From: JADFUZ01 sp034430415
GTDB taxonomy: Bacteria; Chloroflexota; Dehalococcoidia; GIF9; AB-539-J10
Assembly (NCBI GenBank): GCA_034430415.1
Contig: DAOUEN010000101.1
Span: 1 to 18,374 of the forward strand
DNA length: 18,374 bases
Direction of reading: 5' to 3'
Within the stretch, counting starts at the first letter, position 1, and the number at the start of each line of letters is the position of its first letter. The notes beneath the pieces were generated by a model. The model saw nothing but the letters and a program-made list of their open reading frames with translations. It searched no databases and was not told the origin of the DNA. Below, piece after piece: positions 1-6,994 of the stretch. The translations under genes and the position numbers were made by a program.

Positions 1-20
1 CGCCGAAGAAATCAAGATGG

Positions 21-26
21 TATAAT
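21..26 (+). promoter_or_regulatory. -10 box (TATAAT) ahead of gatC
   Basis: A perfect TATAAT lies 20 nt before the gatC start codon. The matching -35 element would fall at or beyond the window edge, so the promoter cannot be fully checked. If used, the transcript would begin near position 33 and have a leader of only about 14 nt, with no clear Shine-Dalgarno sequence. It could equally be a chance match inside a larger operon. Confidence 0.4.
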
Positions 27-46
27 CCCAGTGCCCTAGAACCACA

Positions 47-334
47 ATGAAGCTAAGTGATGAACAGGTAAAGCACATCGCCTGGCTAGCTCGACTGGCT
101 ATGAGCAAAGCCGAAGTCGAGAGATTCAAGCTGCAGCTTTCCCATATTCTGGAGAACTTCGAGATACTGCAGGAAGTTGATACCACGGATGTTCTGCCGG
201 CGACTCAGAGCAGCGCCTCACAAAACGTCTTTAGAGAGGATAATGCAGCAGAATCCTATCCCCAACAGGAGATCCTAGCCAATGCCCCCAACCGTGAAGA
301 GAATTGCTTCAAGGTAAGAGCAATACTTGAGTAG
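47..334 (+). CDS. gatC: Aspartyl/glutamyl-tRNA amidotransferase subunit C
   Basis: GatC is the small subunit of the GatCAB amidotransferase, which converts Glu-tRNA(Gln) (and often Asp-tRNA(Asn)) to the amidated form in the cytosol; it wraps around GatA and stabilises the GatA-GatB pair. The protein is 95 residues, the usual family length. It opens with the family pattern MKLSDEQVKHIAWLARLA, then a helix ending in FEILQEVDTTDV, and closes with the typical FKVRAILE tail. It is followed after 93 nt by gatA in the same direction, the common gatC-gatA order; gatB is not in the window. The ATG at 47 gives the family-typical N terminus. No strong ribosome-binding site is visible. Identification is firm from sequence pattern and neighbour. 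Confidence 0.95.
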   Translation: MKLSDEQVKHIAWLARLAMSKAEVERFKLQLSHILENFEILQEVDTTDVLPATQSSASQNVFREDNAAESYPQQEILANAPNREENCFKVRAILE

Positions 335-427
335 ATCCATTCGTAAGTAGCCAACACCGTCGCTGGCCGTACCGTTTGCCGCAGCATCACCGTGTGCAGC
401 AGCGCCGAAGAGAGGTCATGAGAACCA

Positions 428-1891
428 GTGAAAGACCTGTGTGAGCTGACTATCCACGAGGCACATCAGCTTCTCCAGCAACGGGAGATCTCCTCCGTCG
501 AACTGACCGAGTCCACCCTTCAGCGTATTGCCGAGACCGAAGATAGAGTCCGTGCCTGTCTCACCATCACTAACGACCTGGCCCTAGAGCAAGCAGCACT
601 GGCCGACGCATGTGCAAATGAGGGACAAGCCGAAGCGTTGACTGGAATACCTGTCCTGGTCAAAGACCTCATATGTACCACAGGGATACGGACCACCTGC
701 GGCTCAAGGATGCTGGAGACTTTTGTTCCCCCGTACGACGCCACGGTGATAGAGAAACTCAAGGCGCAAAAGGCAGTAATCATAGGCAAAACGAATATGG
801 ACGAGTTCGCCATGGGCTCCTCCACAGAGCACTCTGCCTTCTTCCCCACTCACAACCCGTGGGATCTAGACCGCGTACCCGGAGGCAGTAGCGGAGGCTC
901 AGCCGTCGCGGTGGCTACCGATCAAGCTATCTATGCTCTTGGCTCCGACACTGGGGGCAGCATCCGACAACCGGCTGGCTTCTGCAGTGTAGTCGGGCTC
1001 AAGCCCACCTATGGGCGCGTCAGTCGCTTTGGCCTAGTCGCTTTCGCCAGCTCGCTCGACCAGATTGGCCCGCTCACCAAGGATGTCACCGACTGTGCTC
1101 TGGTAATGAACTTCATCGCTGGACACGACGCCAGAGACTCAACTTCAGCCCGGTATCCAGTACCAGACTACACTACACATTTGGCTCCTGACCTCAAGGG
1201 GTTGCGAATTGGGATTCCACAGGAGTACTTCGTGGAGGGCATGCAAGGCGAAGTCAGGGAGACACTGGAGACAGCGATAAATAAGCTGCGAGAGATCGGA
1301 GCGGACATAAACTGGAAAGCATCCCTACCATCTACCAGGTACGCTCTAGCAGTGTATTACATCCTGGCTCCGTCCGAGGCTTCAGCGAACCTCGCCCGCT
1401 ATGACGGAGTCAAATACGGTTTCTCGCCAGTGAAAGCCAGTAGCGTAATAGACGCCACAGAAAAGACGCGTGGACTCGGTTTCGGGACAGAGGTAAAGAG
1501 GCGCATCATGCTGGGCACCTACGCCCTGTCCGCTGGCTACTACGACGCTTATTATGTCAAGGCGCAAAAAGTACGCACATTGATAAGGCAGGAATTCGAC
1601 CGAGCGTTTCAGGAATTCGATGCTCTGGTCACTCCGACCTCGCCGACGGTACCTTTCAGATTGGGTGAGAAGCTGGAAGACCCTCTCCAGATGTATCTCA
1701 GCGACGTGTGCACCCTGCCGATAAACATCGCCGGCGTTCCAGCTATTTCCGTTCCCGCCGGTTTCGCCGATGGCTTGCCTGTCGGCATGCAGATCATAGG
1801 CAAGCCCTTCGACGAGGAGACAATTCTCCGTATTGCCTTCGCCTACGAGCAAGCCACAGACTGGCACAAGAAAAGACCACCACTGCAATGA
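428..1891 (+). CDS. gatA: Aspartyl/glutamyl-tRNA amidotransferase subunit A
   Basis: GatA is the glutaminase subunit of GatCAB: it releases ammonia from glutamine and channels it to GatB for amidation of mischarged tRNA. The 487-residue protein is full length for the amidase-signature family. The catalytic triad is visible: Lys79 in PVLVKD, Ser154 in the GGSSGGS loop, and Ser178 in GSDTGGSIRQPAG. The C-terminal half carries the family blocks PQEYFVEG, RRIMLGTYALSAGYYDAYY, LVTPTSP and GVPAISVPAG. The start is a GTG; an in-frame TGA lies just upstream at 419-421, so no earlier start is possible, and AGAGG at 411-415 is a somewhat distant ribosome-binding site. It probably shares a transcript with gatC. 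Since gatB is elsewhere, the complex is encoded at two loci. Confidence 0.97.
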   Translation: MKDLCELTIHEAHQLLQQREISSVELTESTLQRIAETEDRVRACLTITNDLALEQAALADACANEGQAEALTGIPVLVKDLICTTGIRTTCGSRMLETFVPPYDATVIEKLKAQKAVIIGKTNMDEFAMGSSTEHSAFFPTHNPWDLDRVPGGSSGGSAVAVATDQAIYALGSDTGGSIRQPAGFCSVVGLKPTYGRVSRFGLVAFASSLDQIGPLTKDVTDCALVMNFIAGHDARDSTSARYPVPDYTTHLAPDLKGLRIGIPQEYFVEGMQGEVRETLETAINKLREIGADINWKASLPSTRYALAVYYILAPSEASANLARYDGVKYGFSPVKASSVIDATEKTRGLGFGTEVKRRIMLGTYALSAGYYDAYYVKAQKVRTLIRQEFDRAFQEFDALVTPTSPTVPFRLGEKLEDPLQMYLSDVCTLPINIAGVPAISVPAGFADGLPVGMQIIGKPFDEETILRIAFAYEQATDWHKKRPPLQ

Positions 1892-1964
1892 GAACAGTAG
1901 AGGCGATACGCTACCCAACCACCCACAAATCCCAGAGGCCAGATCCACCTGAAGGAGAGATGAG

Positions 1965-2489
1965 ATGCCAACAACCGACGAAGTAATACGCAGAGTAAAG
2001 GCCAAAGCGCTGGACAACGACAGATACAGCGGCTGTGCACAGGCCGTGCTCGGATCTCTGCAGGAGGAATTCGGGATAGGCAACGTGCAGTCATTCAAGT
2101 CAGCCACAGCGCTCTCAGGTGGGGTTGCCCGCCGCGGTGAAACCTGTGGCGCACTGATCGGAGCATTGATGGCCCTCGGCCTTGTTCTTGGCAGAGAACA
2201 GATGTCAGACACCCCTGCATATAGAAGAGCAATGGATACCTCTCAAGACGTGGTCGAAGGGTTCAAGGCAGCTCTCCAGAAGCAGTTCGATTTCCACACG
2301 ACCCTATCAACCACCTTATGCAGGGACATTCAGGAAAGGATCTATGGCAGATCATTTGACTTGGCGGATGAGAAGGAACAGCAGGCTTTCCTGGCAGCCG
2401 GCGGACACACAGAGACTGGATGTCTCAAGACCTGTGCTATAGCAGCCGAGGTTGCTGCACAGAAGCTTTTAGCGTTGATAGAGAGCTAG
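1965..2489 (+). CDS. C_GCAxxG_C_C family (putative redox) protein
   Basis: A 174-residue protein of the C_GCAxxG_C_C family, named for its conserved cysteines and thought to be redox active; no reaction is established. The diagnostic pieces are Cys24 in SGCAQAV, the CGAxxG motif at Cys61 (ETCGALIGALMALGL), and further cysteines at 119, 153 and 157. No signal peptide is visible, so it is probably cytosolic. The start is well supported by AAGGAGAG with GGAG at 1954-1957, 7 nt before the ATG. An overlapping ATG at 1960 is in another frame and stops at once. It lies 73 nt after gatA, so it may be co-transcribed, though no link with tRNA amidation is known. It ends in a CTAG shared with the stop codon of the opposing trpS. 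Confidence 0.85.
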   Translation: MPTTDEVIRRVKAKALDNDRYSGCAQAVLGSLQEEFGIGNVQSFKSATALSGGVARRGETCGALIGALMALGLVLGREQMSDTPAYRRAMDTSQDVVEGFKAALQKQFDFHTTLSTTLCRDIQERIYGRSFDLADEKEQQAFLAAGGHTETGCLKTCAIAAEVAAQKLLALIES

Positions 2490-3487
2490 GCCAGGAGGTT
2501 CATCCGGTCTTTGACTTCTTCCAAAGTCTCCTCGGCTATGGATTTGGCCCGTCTGGTTCCATCGGCGATAATCTCGCCTACGTAATCAGGTCTGGACGCC
2601 AACCTAGCCCGCCTGTCGCGGAAAGGCGCAAAGAAGGACACGATGTTCTCTCCCAGGAGCTTTTTGCAATCAGTACAACCAATGCCAGCGCTACGGCATT
2701 GGGAGGCGATTTCCTCTACGCGGGACGAGGTGAAGATTCCGTGGAGGGCAAACACGTTGCACAGGTCCGGATGCCCGGGGTCAGAGCGGTAGACCCTCGC
2801 CGGGTCGGTAAATGCGCCCTTCACCCTCTCCATCGTCTCCTCGGGTGAGGCAGCTATCTCAATATGGTTGGCGGCGCTCTTACTCATCTTCTCTTTTCCA
2901 TCCAGACCCAAGATCAGAGGGTAAGGGGTCAGCTTCGCCTGGGGCTCGGGAAACACAGGGCCGAAAAGAGAATTAAAGCGACGGACAATCTCCCTGGCCA
3001 ACTCCAGATGAGGAAGCTGGTCCTCCCCAACAGGAACAATCTCACCCTTGTACAGGGCAATATCTGCAGTCATAAGGACGGGATAACCCACCAATCCATA
3101 GTTCACATTCTGGGGCTGCATCTTGGCCTTCTCTTTGAAAGTGGGAACACGCAACAGCCAACTCAAAGGAGTAAGCATGCCAAGCAGAGTGTGCAACTCC
3201 ATCACTTGAGGAACATGAGACTGGACGAAAAGTATGCTCTTCCTGGGGTCAATGCCTGCGGCCAGCCAGTCAAGCACCATCTCGCGAATATCTTCCTGGA
3301 GTGTGGCCGTGTTCTCCAGAGTGGTCAGAGCATGAACATCGACAACACAGTAAACACAGTCGTATTCATCCTGAAGGGAAATGCAGTTTTGTATGGTGCC
3401 AAAGTAGTTGCCAATATGTTGATTGCCTGTGGGGCGAAAGCCAGTGAAAACGCGCTTAGCCATCTGTATATCACTGAAGTCTACCAT
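2486..3487 (-). CDS. trpS: Tryptophan--tRNA ligase
   Basis: TrpRS charges tRNA(Trp) with tryptophan using ATP. The 333-residue length fits bacterial class Ic enzymes. Visible motifs are the HIGH variant HIGN at 24-27 in PTGNQHIGNYFG, the MTADIALY segment near 139-146, GEDQ at 154-157, and KMSKS at 200-204 in GLDGKEKMSKSA. The first ATG adds eight residues before MAKRVFTGFRPTG; most relatives begin near that second Met (3463), so the start could be either, and neither has a Shine-Dalgarno sequence. The 3' CCA of tRNA-Glu lies only 15 nt upstream of the first ATG, and no separate promoter is seen, so trpS is probably read from the tRNA promoter. Its TAG overlaps the TAG of the opposing gene inside a CTAG palindrome. 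Confidence 0.96.
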   Translation of the reverse strand: MVDFSDIQMAKRVFTGFRPTGNQHIGNYFGTIQNCISLQDEYDCVYCVVDVHALTTLENTATLQEDIREMVLDWLAAGIDPRKSILFVQSHVPQVMELHTLLGMLTPLSWLLRVPTFKEKAKMQPQNVNYGLVGYPVLMTADIALYKGEIVPVGEDQLPHLELAREIVRRFNSLFGPVFPEPQAKLTPYPLILGLDGKEKMSKSAANHIEIAASPEETMERVKGAFTDPARVYRSDPGHPDLCNVFALHGIFTSSRVEEIASQCRSAGIGCTDCKKLLGENIVSFFAPFRDRRARLASRPDYVGEIIADGTRRAKSIAEETLEEVKDRMNLLA

Positions 3488-3502
3488 ACAGCAGAAGTCA
3501 GT

Positions 3503-3579
3503 TGGTAGCGCATACCGGATTCGAACCGGTGATCTCCTCCTTGAGAGGGAGGTGTCCTTAACCCCTAGACGAATGCGCC
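3503..3579 (-). tRNA. tRNA-Glu (anticodon CUC)
   Basis: The minus strand folds into a complete cloverleaf of 77 nt including an encoded CCA. Acceptor strand GGCGCAT pairs with ATGCGCT, leaving a G1-U72 wobble at the end. The D arm is GTC/GAC, the anticodon arm CCTCC/GGAGG with loop CTCTCAA giving anticodon CUC (bases 3543-3545), and the T arm ACCGG/CCGGT with TTCGAAT. The TTCGTCTAG start is typical of Glu tRNAs. It lies just ahead of trpS. With gatC and gatA nearby, this tRNA may be charged by a glutamyl-tRNA synthetase that also acts on tRNA(Gln), but that synthetase is not in the window. Confidence 0.97.
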
Positions 3580-3603
3580 AACTGAACTAGCAGCAGACCC
3601 GTA

Positions 3604-3632
3604 AGTTTATTGCTTCTTGAGAGATGCGTCAA
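3604..3632 (-). promoter_or_regulatory. Sigma70-type promoter of tRNA-Glu (and probably trpS)
   Basis: On the minus strand TTGACG (3627-3632) and TAAACT (3604-3609) are separated by exactly 17 nt. Transcription would start about 18 nt before the tRNA 5' end, leaving a short leader for RNase P to remove. No better promoter is seen between the tRNA and trpS. Confidence 0.65.
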
Positions 3633-3727
3633 GGCAGCCCAACTGCTATGGCGTCAGTCTCCTGGAGCCGCACTGAAAGACAGAGTTTCCAGAGCAAGTG
3701 CTCAGGCTGCCCTAGCAAGACTCTATC

Positions 3728-4645
3728 CTATGACAATGTGATGACGTTGCCAGCGTTGTTGAAAAAGAAGACATCCATGCCCAATCCTGCAGCCAGCTTG
3801 AGAGATGACTCCAGGCCGGTGCAATGGGACACACCTACCCTGTCCACAGCCATCTTCTTCAGCTCACGGACAGTCGACTCCATCTGGTAATCAGAGGCCT
3901 TTATGAGGTGCGTCCCGCCAACAACCATATGTACCTTCTCCATTCCGGTAAGCGCCTGGGCGTGGTGAATGGTGTTGATGATCCCGCGGTGGGCACATCC
4001 CAGGACGATTACCAGCCCTAAGTCGGTCTTTATATAAAGGGCGGCATCATCGGGGAGTGGATCAGGCACAAATCCAGCACCGCCACCAACGTGCTTCCCC
4101 TCCTCTTGAAGATAGCAGATACCAACAATCTTCTCATAGTCATTGAGCATCGGGATCTCGCCACTCCATACCACATCATCGGTGATCCAAACAGGTTCCC
4201 TGCTCTCCACGAAGCAGGCCCCCTGCCTCTCCTCCAGCTCCTTCTTTTGAAACGGTATGCCACGGAAGCTATACTCTTCCTCGCCGGGATGCTTGATGAA
4301 CTTTGGACCCCACACCTCAGGGTGCGCAATCACCTCTATGCCACCATGTCTCATCTCCAAGAAATTCGAGTGACCCACCGTTAAACGCATTCTCTCCAAG
4401 ACATCACGCAAGCCTCCCGTATGGTCCACGTGTCCGTGGCTCAAGGCCATCTTGTCAATGGTGGCGAGGTCCACTCCCATAGCATCTGCGTTGTGCACTG
4501 TGGAGAAACTGAGCCCAGTATCAAACAAAAGTCTGAGGCCATCGGCCTCCACCAGGATACTCCACCCCCATTCTCCCAATAGCCACAGCCACTTGGCCGT
4601 GTTCTCGCTCAGTGTTATCAGACGGAGTTTCGCTTTATCCAGCAT
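3728..4645 (-). CDS. MBL-fold metallohydrolase, COG1237 / dihydropterin-AP synthase-like family
   Basis: A 305-residue metallo-beta-lactamase-fold protein. The metal-binding HxHxDH motif is at 70-75 in LSHGHVDHTGGL, and further expected ligand positions are His219 (GCAHRG), His246 (GGTHL) and His274 (SHCTG). The last three motifs mark COG1237, often annotated as 7,8-dihydropterin-6-methyl-4-(beta-D-ribofuranosyl)-aminobenzene-5'-phosphate synthase after an archaeal member; in bacteria the substrate is usually unknown and that name should not be taken literally. No signal peptide is seen. The start is firm: AAGGAG (4652-4657) is 6 nt before the ATG. It lies 23 nt after the SDR gene and is almost certainly in its operon. 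The tRNA-Glu downstream has its own promoter. Confidence 0.85.
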   Translation of the reverse strand: MLDKAKLRLITLSENTAKWLWLLGEWGWSILVEADGLRLLFDTGLSFSTVHNADAMGVDLATIDKMALSHGHVDHTGGLRDVLERMRLTVGHSNFLEMRHGGIEVIAHPEVWGPKFIKHPGEEEYSFRGIPFQKKELEERQGACFVESREPVWITDDVVWSGEIPMLNDYEKIVGICYLQEEGKHVGGGAGFVPDPLPDDAALYIKTDLGLVIVLGCAHRGIINTIHHAQALTGMEKVHMVVGGTHLIKASDYQMESTVRELKKMAVDRVGVSHCTGLESSLKLAAGLGMDVFFFNNAGNVITLS

Positions 4646-4668
4646 CTTCTGCTCCTTTCAAAATAACG

Positions 4669-5622
4669 CTATTCATACAAACCGGGATGATCTTTGACTT
4701 CAGCAACAAAGTCCTGCACTGTCCTATCCCAGTCATATTCCGGTTCCCAGCCCCAGTCCTCTCGAGCCCTGGTATCATCGACCCTATTGGGCATATCCCG
4801 AACGAGCCTCACCACAGTTTCATCCGCCAGGAATTCAATCTGTGCTCCAGCGATATGCCTGCGTACGGTCTCGGCCATCTCACTCGCCGGCATGGAAAAC
4901 CCTTGCACACTGTAGACGCGGCGGCGGAGTCTCTCCTCGCTAGCATCTCTCAAGAGAGTGAGACAACGAACGACATCCTTGACATATATGAAAGGCAACT
5001 GGCCCTTTTCATCGATAGGCAACTTGCAGGGCCTTCCCATCGCAGGGTCATGTACCATCAGGCTGGCATATGCCGCTAGTCCTTCACGCCGGCCTGGCCC
5101 ACAAAAGGCGGGAAAACTGGGGCAACGGAAATTGACCCCGAACCTGTGATGATAATACTCGCCAAGCCTCTCGCCAAAGATCTTGGTTACTGCGTACATC
5201 TGCGACGGATTCGACTGAAACACATCCTGGCTCACAACCTCCGGAGAGCCGCGTCCATAGGTAGCTATGCCGCTGGGGAAAATCACGCCTTTGACGTTGA
5301 ACAACCGTGCTGCCTCGAGCACATGATAGGTGCCATTGGCATTAGCATCGTACGCAGCCCATGGGTCTGCCTCCGCGGGCATACTAATCATAGCACCCAG
5401 GTGAAAGATGTAGTCTATTTTGCCTGCCGCAACCACGTTCAAGACTTGAGACAGATTGCCAAGCTCTCCTTGGACTACCTTCACGTCCTGCCTGATATCC
5501 TCTATTGACCTGGAACCAGGCAATCGGTCGAAAAGAACCACCTGCTCACCGTTCTCCAGCAAACGCCTGGCGAGGTTGCCGCCGATGTATCCAAGCCCAC
5601 CGGTAATCAGATCCCTAGACAT
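4669..5622 (-). CDS. Extended SDR, NAD(P)-dependent epimerase/dehydratase
   Basis: A 317-residue extended short-chain dehydrogenase. Counting from the ATG at 5622, the nucleotide-binding GGLGYIG motif is at about 8-14, the strand-end HLGA follows near 74, and the catalytic YxxxK is Tyr143-Lys147 in MYAVTKIFGE, with an upstream PSG serine near 117. The pattern FPSGIATYG, then YAVTKIFGERLGEYY and FGVNFRCPSFP, resembles the threonine-dehydrogenase/UDP-sugar-epimerase branch; the substrate cannot be told. A GTG at 5637 would add five residues, but GGAGG at 5631-5635 sits 8 nt before the ATG and overlaps that GTG, so the ATG is preferred. First gene of a two-gene unit with the MBL protein 23 nt downstream, which hints that the two act on one small molecule. 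Confidence 0.88.
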   Translation of the reverse strand: MSRDLITGGLGYIGGNLARRLLENGEQVVLFDRLPGSRSIEDIRQDVKVVQGELGNLSQVLNVVAAGKIDYIFHLGAMISMPAEADPWAAYDANANGTYHVLEAARLFNVKGVIFPSGIATYGRGSPEVVSQDVFQSNPSQMYAVTKIFGERLGEYYHHRFGVNFRCPSFPAFCGPGRREGLAAYASLMVHDPAMGRPCKLPIDEKGQLPFIYVKDVVRCLTLLRDASEERLRRRVYSVQGFSMPASEMAETVRRHIAGAQIEFLADETVVRLVRDMPNRVDDTRAREDWGWEPEYDWDRTVQDFVAEVKDHPGLYE

Positions 5623-5927
5623 AGCGTGCACCTCCACCTGTCAGCTGTCAGGCACAATCCGTAGAAGGATAGCCCAAATACGAACAGCCGTCAATAGCCC
5701 CAGGTTCACTAGCCCGCCGAAATGGGATGCGCTACCTGACAGACAGGCATCCAAGCTCATCATGAGTCAGAGGTTGCCACCGAGGACAGGTTCTCGCGTT
5801 CACTCTGGTGTGGCGTTTCATCGTCCGGAAGGCCCATTTAGGGGCCAAGGCTGGCAAACCTAAGCTCGTTTTGTTAGCATAGTGTTTTGCTGAACCAGAC
5901 AGAATAGGGGAGACAAGCGAGGTCGCT
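5623..5927. other. Divergent intergenic region (305 nt)
   Basis: No convincing gene lies here. It holds the ribosome-binding site and promoter of the SDR gene (minus strand), a tandem CTGTCAG pair near 5638-5651, an 8-bp inverted repeat CTGTCAGG (5645-5652) / CCTGACAG (5735-5742) flanking that promoter, a small GGCCC/GGGCC hairpin at 5831-5846, and the GAGG ribosome-binding site (5919-5922) of the plus-strand gene. A clear plus-strand promoter was not found. Confidence 0.6.
5666..5694 (-). promoter_or_regulatory. Sigma70-type promoter of the SDR-MBL operon
   Basis: On the minus strand TTGACG (5689-5694) and TATCCT (5666-5671) are separated by exactly 17 nt. A start near 5659 would give a leader of about 37 nt before the ATG at 5622, containing the GGAGG ribosome-binding site. 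The -35 hexamer is identical to the one in front of tRNA-Glu. Confidence 0.65.
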
Positions 5928-6776
5928 ATGTTCAGAAGAAACAAGAAGGATAGAATCCCTTTCGATAGACCATACACACGGGAGGCTGCCAAATATCTGA
6001 AGCGCCCGGAGAACGGCGCTGAGCAACCGGGAGGGAGTGGCAACGGGATTGACCGCTACATGTACGAGAATATCATGGCGACCCTCAGGAAGAACTACGG
6101 CAGCGATATTCTTCAAACCGACGCGGTTGCAGCGGATAGTAACCTCATGGGTGACAGTGGCAACGGAGACTCAATCGGGCTGCGGGTGAACCTTCCACTG
6201 GACAAGGCCAGGCAACTCCAGGTCTTGGCTCGGGAGTTCGACGAAGACCCCCATACCCTAGCCAGGATGTGGATAATAGAGCGGCTTAAGGAGTTGTGGA
6301 TGAGTTATACTCCGTCGTCTCCCACAACTGCCGAAAGGGCTGGACTTCCAAGATCCCCAAGCAACTCAGGAGAACCTGCGCCCCCAACGGACGAAAGCGA
6401 GGAAGAGTTGACAGCCTTGGAACAGGCCAAGGTTTCGCTTGCGGAGAAGTACATCGCTGACCCGGAGGAGAAAGCCCTTTTTCTTCAGACATTCCTGTTC
6501 AAGCAGTGGGGTAACTACATTGCCGGGCTTGTCCTGGCAAACAAAGGTAACGCTGCATTCACTGTGGAAGATATCAAGAGCGTCCTCAGATATGACCTGC
6601 TACCGGAGTACTACAACACGCCTGGCGCGGAAGAGTCAGCCCTGCTGACGGCTGACGTTGAAGTCGAAGCCCCGGGCGATGCCCCCAGAGGCTTTGCTTC
6701 ATTGAAGCGGATCGCTCCCAGCGTGTTCAAATTCATCGGCTTCAAGAAAGCCAGAATTGTGAGGGCCGGGAGATAA
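5928..6776 (+). CDS. Unrecognised protein with ribbon-helix-helix-like segment
   Basis: A 282-residue protein I cannot assign to a named family. Residues about 83-125 look like a ribbon-helix-helix (CopG/MetJ-type) DNA-binding unit: a short strand IGLRVNLP, a helix LDKARQLQVLAREFD, a turn, then a second helix with ARMWIIERLKELW. This is inference from pattern. Residues 128-158 are a Pro/Ser-rich linker; about 160-230 is a predicted helical domain (KYIADPEEKALFLQTFLFKQ, FTVEDIKSVLRYDLLPEYY). The C terminus is basic. No signal peptide or membrane segment is seen. GAGG at 5919-5922 is 5 nt before the ATG. It is divergent from the SDR operon and precedes the acyl-CoA ligase by 218 nt, so it could regulate either, but nothing in the sequence proves it. 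Confidence 0.75.
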   Translation: MFRRNKKDRIPFDRPYTREAAKYLKRPENGAEQPGGSGNGIDRYMYENIMATLRKNYGSDILQTDAVAADSNLMGDSGNGDSIGLRVNLPLDKARQLQVLAREFDEDPHTLARMWIIERLKELWMSYTPSSPTTAERAGLPRSPSNSGEPAPPTDESEEELTALEQAKVSLAEKYIADPEEKALFLQTFLFKQWGNYIAGLVLANKGNAAFTVEDIKSVLRYDLLPEYYNTPGAEESALLTADVEVEAPGDAPRGFASLKRIAPSVFKFIGFKKARIVRAGR

Positions 6777-6994
6777 GGACAGGCTCGCGTCACAGAATCT
6801 GGAGACCGATCTATCCAGAAACGCAAGCGTGCCATTTTGCCAGCGGAATCCCTATCTTGGCGGCACACCCATGTCATAGTCGATGAACAGATGTGGCCGA
6901 GCCAGGAGATCAGCATCCTGACTACCAGCTTGATGTTGACAGCTGGGTGTCCCTGAATCTGCCAATCGAATTTCTAAGTACGGGAGACAGTGCA

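Noticed and set aside
1382..2212. Long open frame of 276 codons on the minus strand
   Set aside because: It runs antisense through the end of gatA and the start of the C_GCAxxG_C_C gene, both well supported, and its translation resembles no family.
2864..3508. Plus-strand open frame of 214 codons
   Set aside because: Antisense to trpS, which has HIGN and KMSKS; the frame also runs into the tRNA-Glu 3' end.
3633..3711. Inverted repeat GGCAGCC / GGCTGCC
   Set aside because: Seven bases separated by about 65 nt, without a U-tract and not placed as a terminator; likely chance.
5456..6043. Short frames on both strands in the SDR upstream region (5456-5863 plus, 5732-6043 minus)
   Set aside because: They overlap the SDR gene, its promoter or the downstream gene and show no family pattern or ribosome site.
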